Shown: in pieces, positions 4,748-5,434 of the stretch
Layout: each line of letters opens with the position of its first letter
Numbering within the stretch: the first letter of the stretch is position 1
Source: an uncultured Oscillospiraceae bacterium
Lineage (GTDB): Bacteria > Bacillota_A > Clostridia > Oscillospirales > Oscillospiraceae
Assembly: GCA_900769845.1 (NCBI GenBank)
Contig: CAAGIF010000258.1
Location: 1-5,434 of the forward strand
Length of the DNA: 5,434 nucleotides
Direction of reading: 5' to 3'
Notes under the pieces: generated by a model
The model's database searches: none
Seen by the model: the letters and a program-made list of their open reading frames with translations, nothing else
Told to the model about the DNA's origin: nothing
Program-made: the position numbers and the translations under genes

Positions 4748-5392
4748 ATGATGGAAGAAAACAAAATGGATACGCCGCGGCCCTTATGGGAAAAACAGCC
4801 GGAGATACCCGCTTATATGCCCCCGGCACCCCCAGTGGTGAAAAAAGGTTTTTCCATGGCAATGGGGGAATGGATCTTCGGCGGCCTGGTTCTCGTATTT
4901 TCCTGGATCCTGTGCAACGGTCTGCTCTGTGCCGGGGCGAATATGGGATTTGCGCTGGGCGCTCTGGGACTTTTGGGCGCCATCGGGGGGTATCTTCTGG
5001 CCCGGGGACATAAGCCCGGGGCGTATTCCGGGATCCTGCTGATCCTCTGCGCCCTGATCCTGGCGGCGTTTCCCCGGAGCGCAGACGGTCTTGGGAAGTT
5101 CTGGATGGTTCTGGTTCTTATGCTGATTCCCGGGCTTGCCTTCTGCCTGGTGGCGGGGAAAAACCGGTTTGATCCGGCTGGGGTCTGCTCCCTGGCGGAG
5201 GCTCCCCGGTCGGCGGTGATGCTGGGTCTGGCCCGGCTTCCGGACACTTTCCTGGGCATCGGGACCGCCACTCGGTCCGCAGGAAACAAGAGCAGGTCTT
5301 TTGGCGCGGCGGGTGTAGGTATTCTTGTCGCAGTACCGCTGCTGGCGGTGCTGATCCCGCTGCACAGCTGGGCGGCCAGAGTTTTATTGTGA
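4748..5392 (+). CDS. DUF4153/DUF4173-type membrane protein, N-terminal part with aberrant C-terminus
   Basis: As read, 214 residues. A Pro-rich cytoplasmic N-terminus (PLWEKQPEIPAYMPPAPP, 12-29) is followed by hydrophobic segments at about 42-62, 66-84, 93-108, 118-136 and 188-205. The pattern, including FSWILCNG, a ...GYLLARGHKPG turn, and VGILVAVPLLAVLIPL, resembles the N-terminal half of DUF4153/DUF4173 proteins, which continue beyond this point for several more helices. Function is unknown. After L205 (5360-5362) the family-like sequence ends abruptly: residues 206-214 (HSWAARVLL) are antisense translation of a uvrB fragment, so the true C-terminus is missing. GAGGAGGT (4737-4744) precedes two consecutive ATGs at 4748 and 4751; the second has better spacing (seven bases from GGAGG) and may be the real start. 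It is third in the operon, 16 bp after the HTH gene. No terminator follows within the window. Confidence 0.5.
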   Translation: MMEENKMDTPRPLWEKQPEIPAYMPPAPPVVKKGFSMAMGEWIFGGLVLVFSWILCNGLLCAGANMGFALGALGLLGAIGGYLLARGHKPGAYSGILLILCALILAAFPRSADGLGKFWMVLVLMLIPGLAFCLVAGKNRFDPAGVCSLAEAPRSAVMLGLARLPDTFLGIGTATRSAGNKSRSFGAAGVGILVAVPLLAVLIPLHSWAARVLL

Positions 5393-5434
5393 GCCAGCAC
5401 CAGGGTGGGACGGTTGGCATTGGCGATGATATTC
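5359..5434 (-). pseudogene. uvrB: Internal fragment of uvrB (excinuclease ABC subunit B), inverted and truncated
   Basis: On the minus strand, the frame beginning at 5433 reads NIIANANRPT and continues RPTLVLAHNKTLAAQLCS, the strongly conserved UvrB segment just after the Walker A motif, containing helicase motif Ia. UvrB is the damage-verifying helicase of nucleotide excision repair. In intact UvrB the LCS is followed by a segment like EFKEFFP...YFVSYYDYYQPEAY, but here the frame turns into GISTASSG at 5358, which is antisense of the DUF4153-type gene. The homology is thus broken on its C-terminal side at about 5359 and cut by the window on the other. Codons and identity are good for 25 residues, so I am confident of the family. 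Whether the break is biological or an assembly chimera cannot be told from here. Confidence 0.5.

Noticed and set aside
4009..4764. 251-residue minus-strand open frame across the DUF2975 and HTH genes
   Set aside because: His/Gln/Asp-rich composition typical of an antisense shadow; the opposite strand has two recognisable families with proper ribosome-binding sites.
5027..5066. Repeated GATCCTG-like triplets in the DUF4153-type gene
   Set aside because: They encode the Ile-Leu-rich residues of a membrane helix; the repetition follows from amino-acid composition and codon preference.
4813..5400. 195-residue minus-strand open frame beginning MLAHNKTLAAQLCS, apparently a UvrB-like novel fusion
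   Set aside because: Only the first ~14 residues are UvrB; the remainder is antisense of the DUF4153-type gene, with no family resemblance. It is a junction product, not a gene fusion.

Overview
The window looks like a piece of a Gram-positive, GC-rich Clostridia genome, most likely the Oscillospiraceae/Ruminococcaceae (Oscillospirales) group. This rests on strong AGGAGG ribosome-binding sites, sigma-A type promoters, a SpoIIQ-like M23 envelope protein, an MsmX/UgpC-type sugar ABC ATPase, a DUF421-DUF4363 pair and a YoaS(DUF2975)-YozG pair, all families typical of Firmicutes. The taxonomic call is inference from protein flavour, not a search result.

Layout. From base 1 to about 3920 every gene is on the minus strand. 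Read in the direction of transcription (right to left), these are: a DUF421 (YetF-like) membrane protein (3918-3241), overlapping by ATGA with a small DUF4363 membrane-anchored protein (3244-2864); an EamA/DMT-family transporter (2803-1916) with its own promoter and a terminator that contains its stop codon; a 278-bp regulatory region; an orphan sugar-importer ATPase (1637-441) closed by a UUCG-loop terminator; and the N-terminal part of an M23 peptidase-like membrane protein (326-1), cut by the window edge. A 135-bp divergent intergenic region (3919-4053) separates this block from a plus-strand operon of DUF2975 membrane protein, YozG-type HTH regulator and a DUF4153/DUF4173-type membrane protein (4054-5392).

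The most notable points are: (1) the right end is chimeric. The DUF4153-type gene stops resembling its family at about 5360, and the last ~75 bp are an inverted internal fragment of uvrB, so the 214-residue ORF has an artificial C-terminus. This could be an assembly chimera or a real rearrangement. (2) The ATPase gene has no Shine-Dalgarno at its ATG, yet a perfect AAAGGAGG lies 119 nt upstream, separated from the ATG by potential hairpins that a short closing helix could fold away. (3) A 20-bp near-perfect palindrome lies at the inferred start point of the ATPase promoter, and a perfect 9+9 bp inverted repeat overlaps the -35 box of the DUF2975-HTH operon. Both look like operators.

Functionally, the left block is cell-envelope and transport housekeeping: a shared ATPase for carbohydrate importers, a metabolite exporter, and a possible spore or envelope DUF421 module. 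The right operon is a membrane-protein/HTH-regulator cassette that may control itself. No RNA genes, mobile elements or CRISPR arrays were seen.
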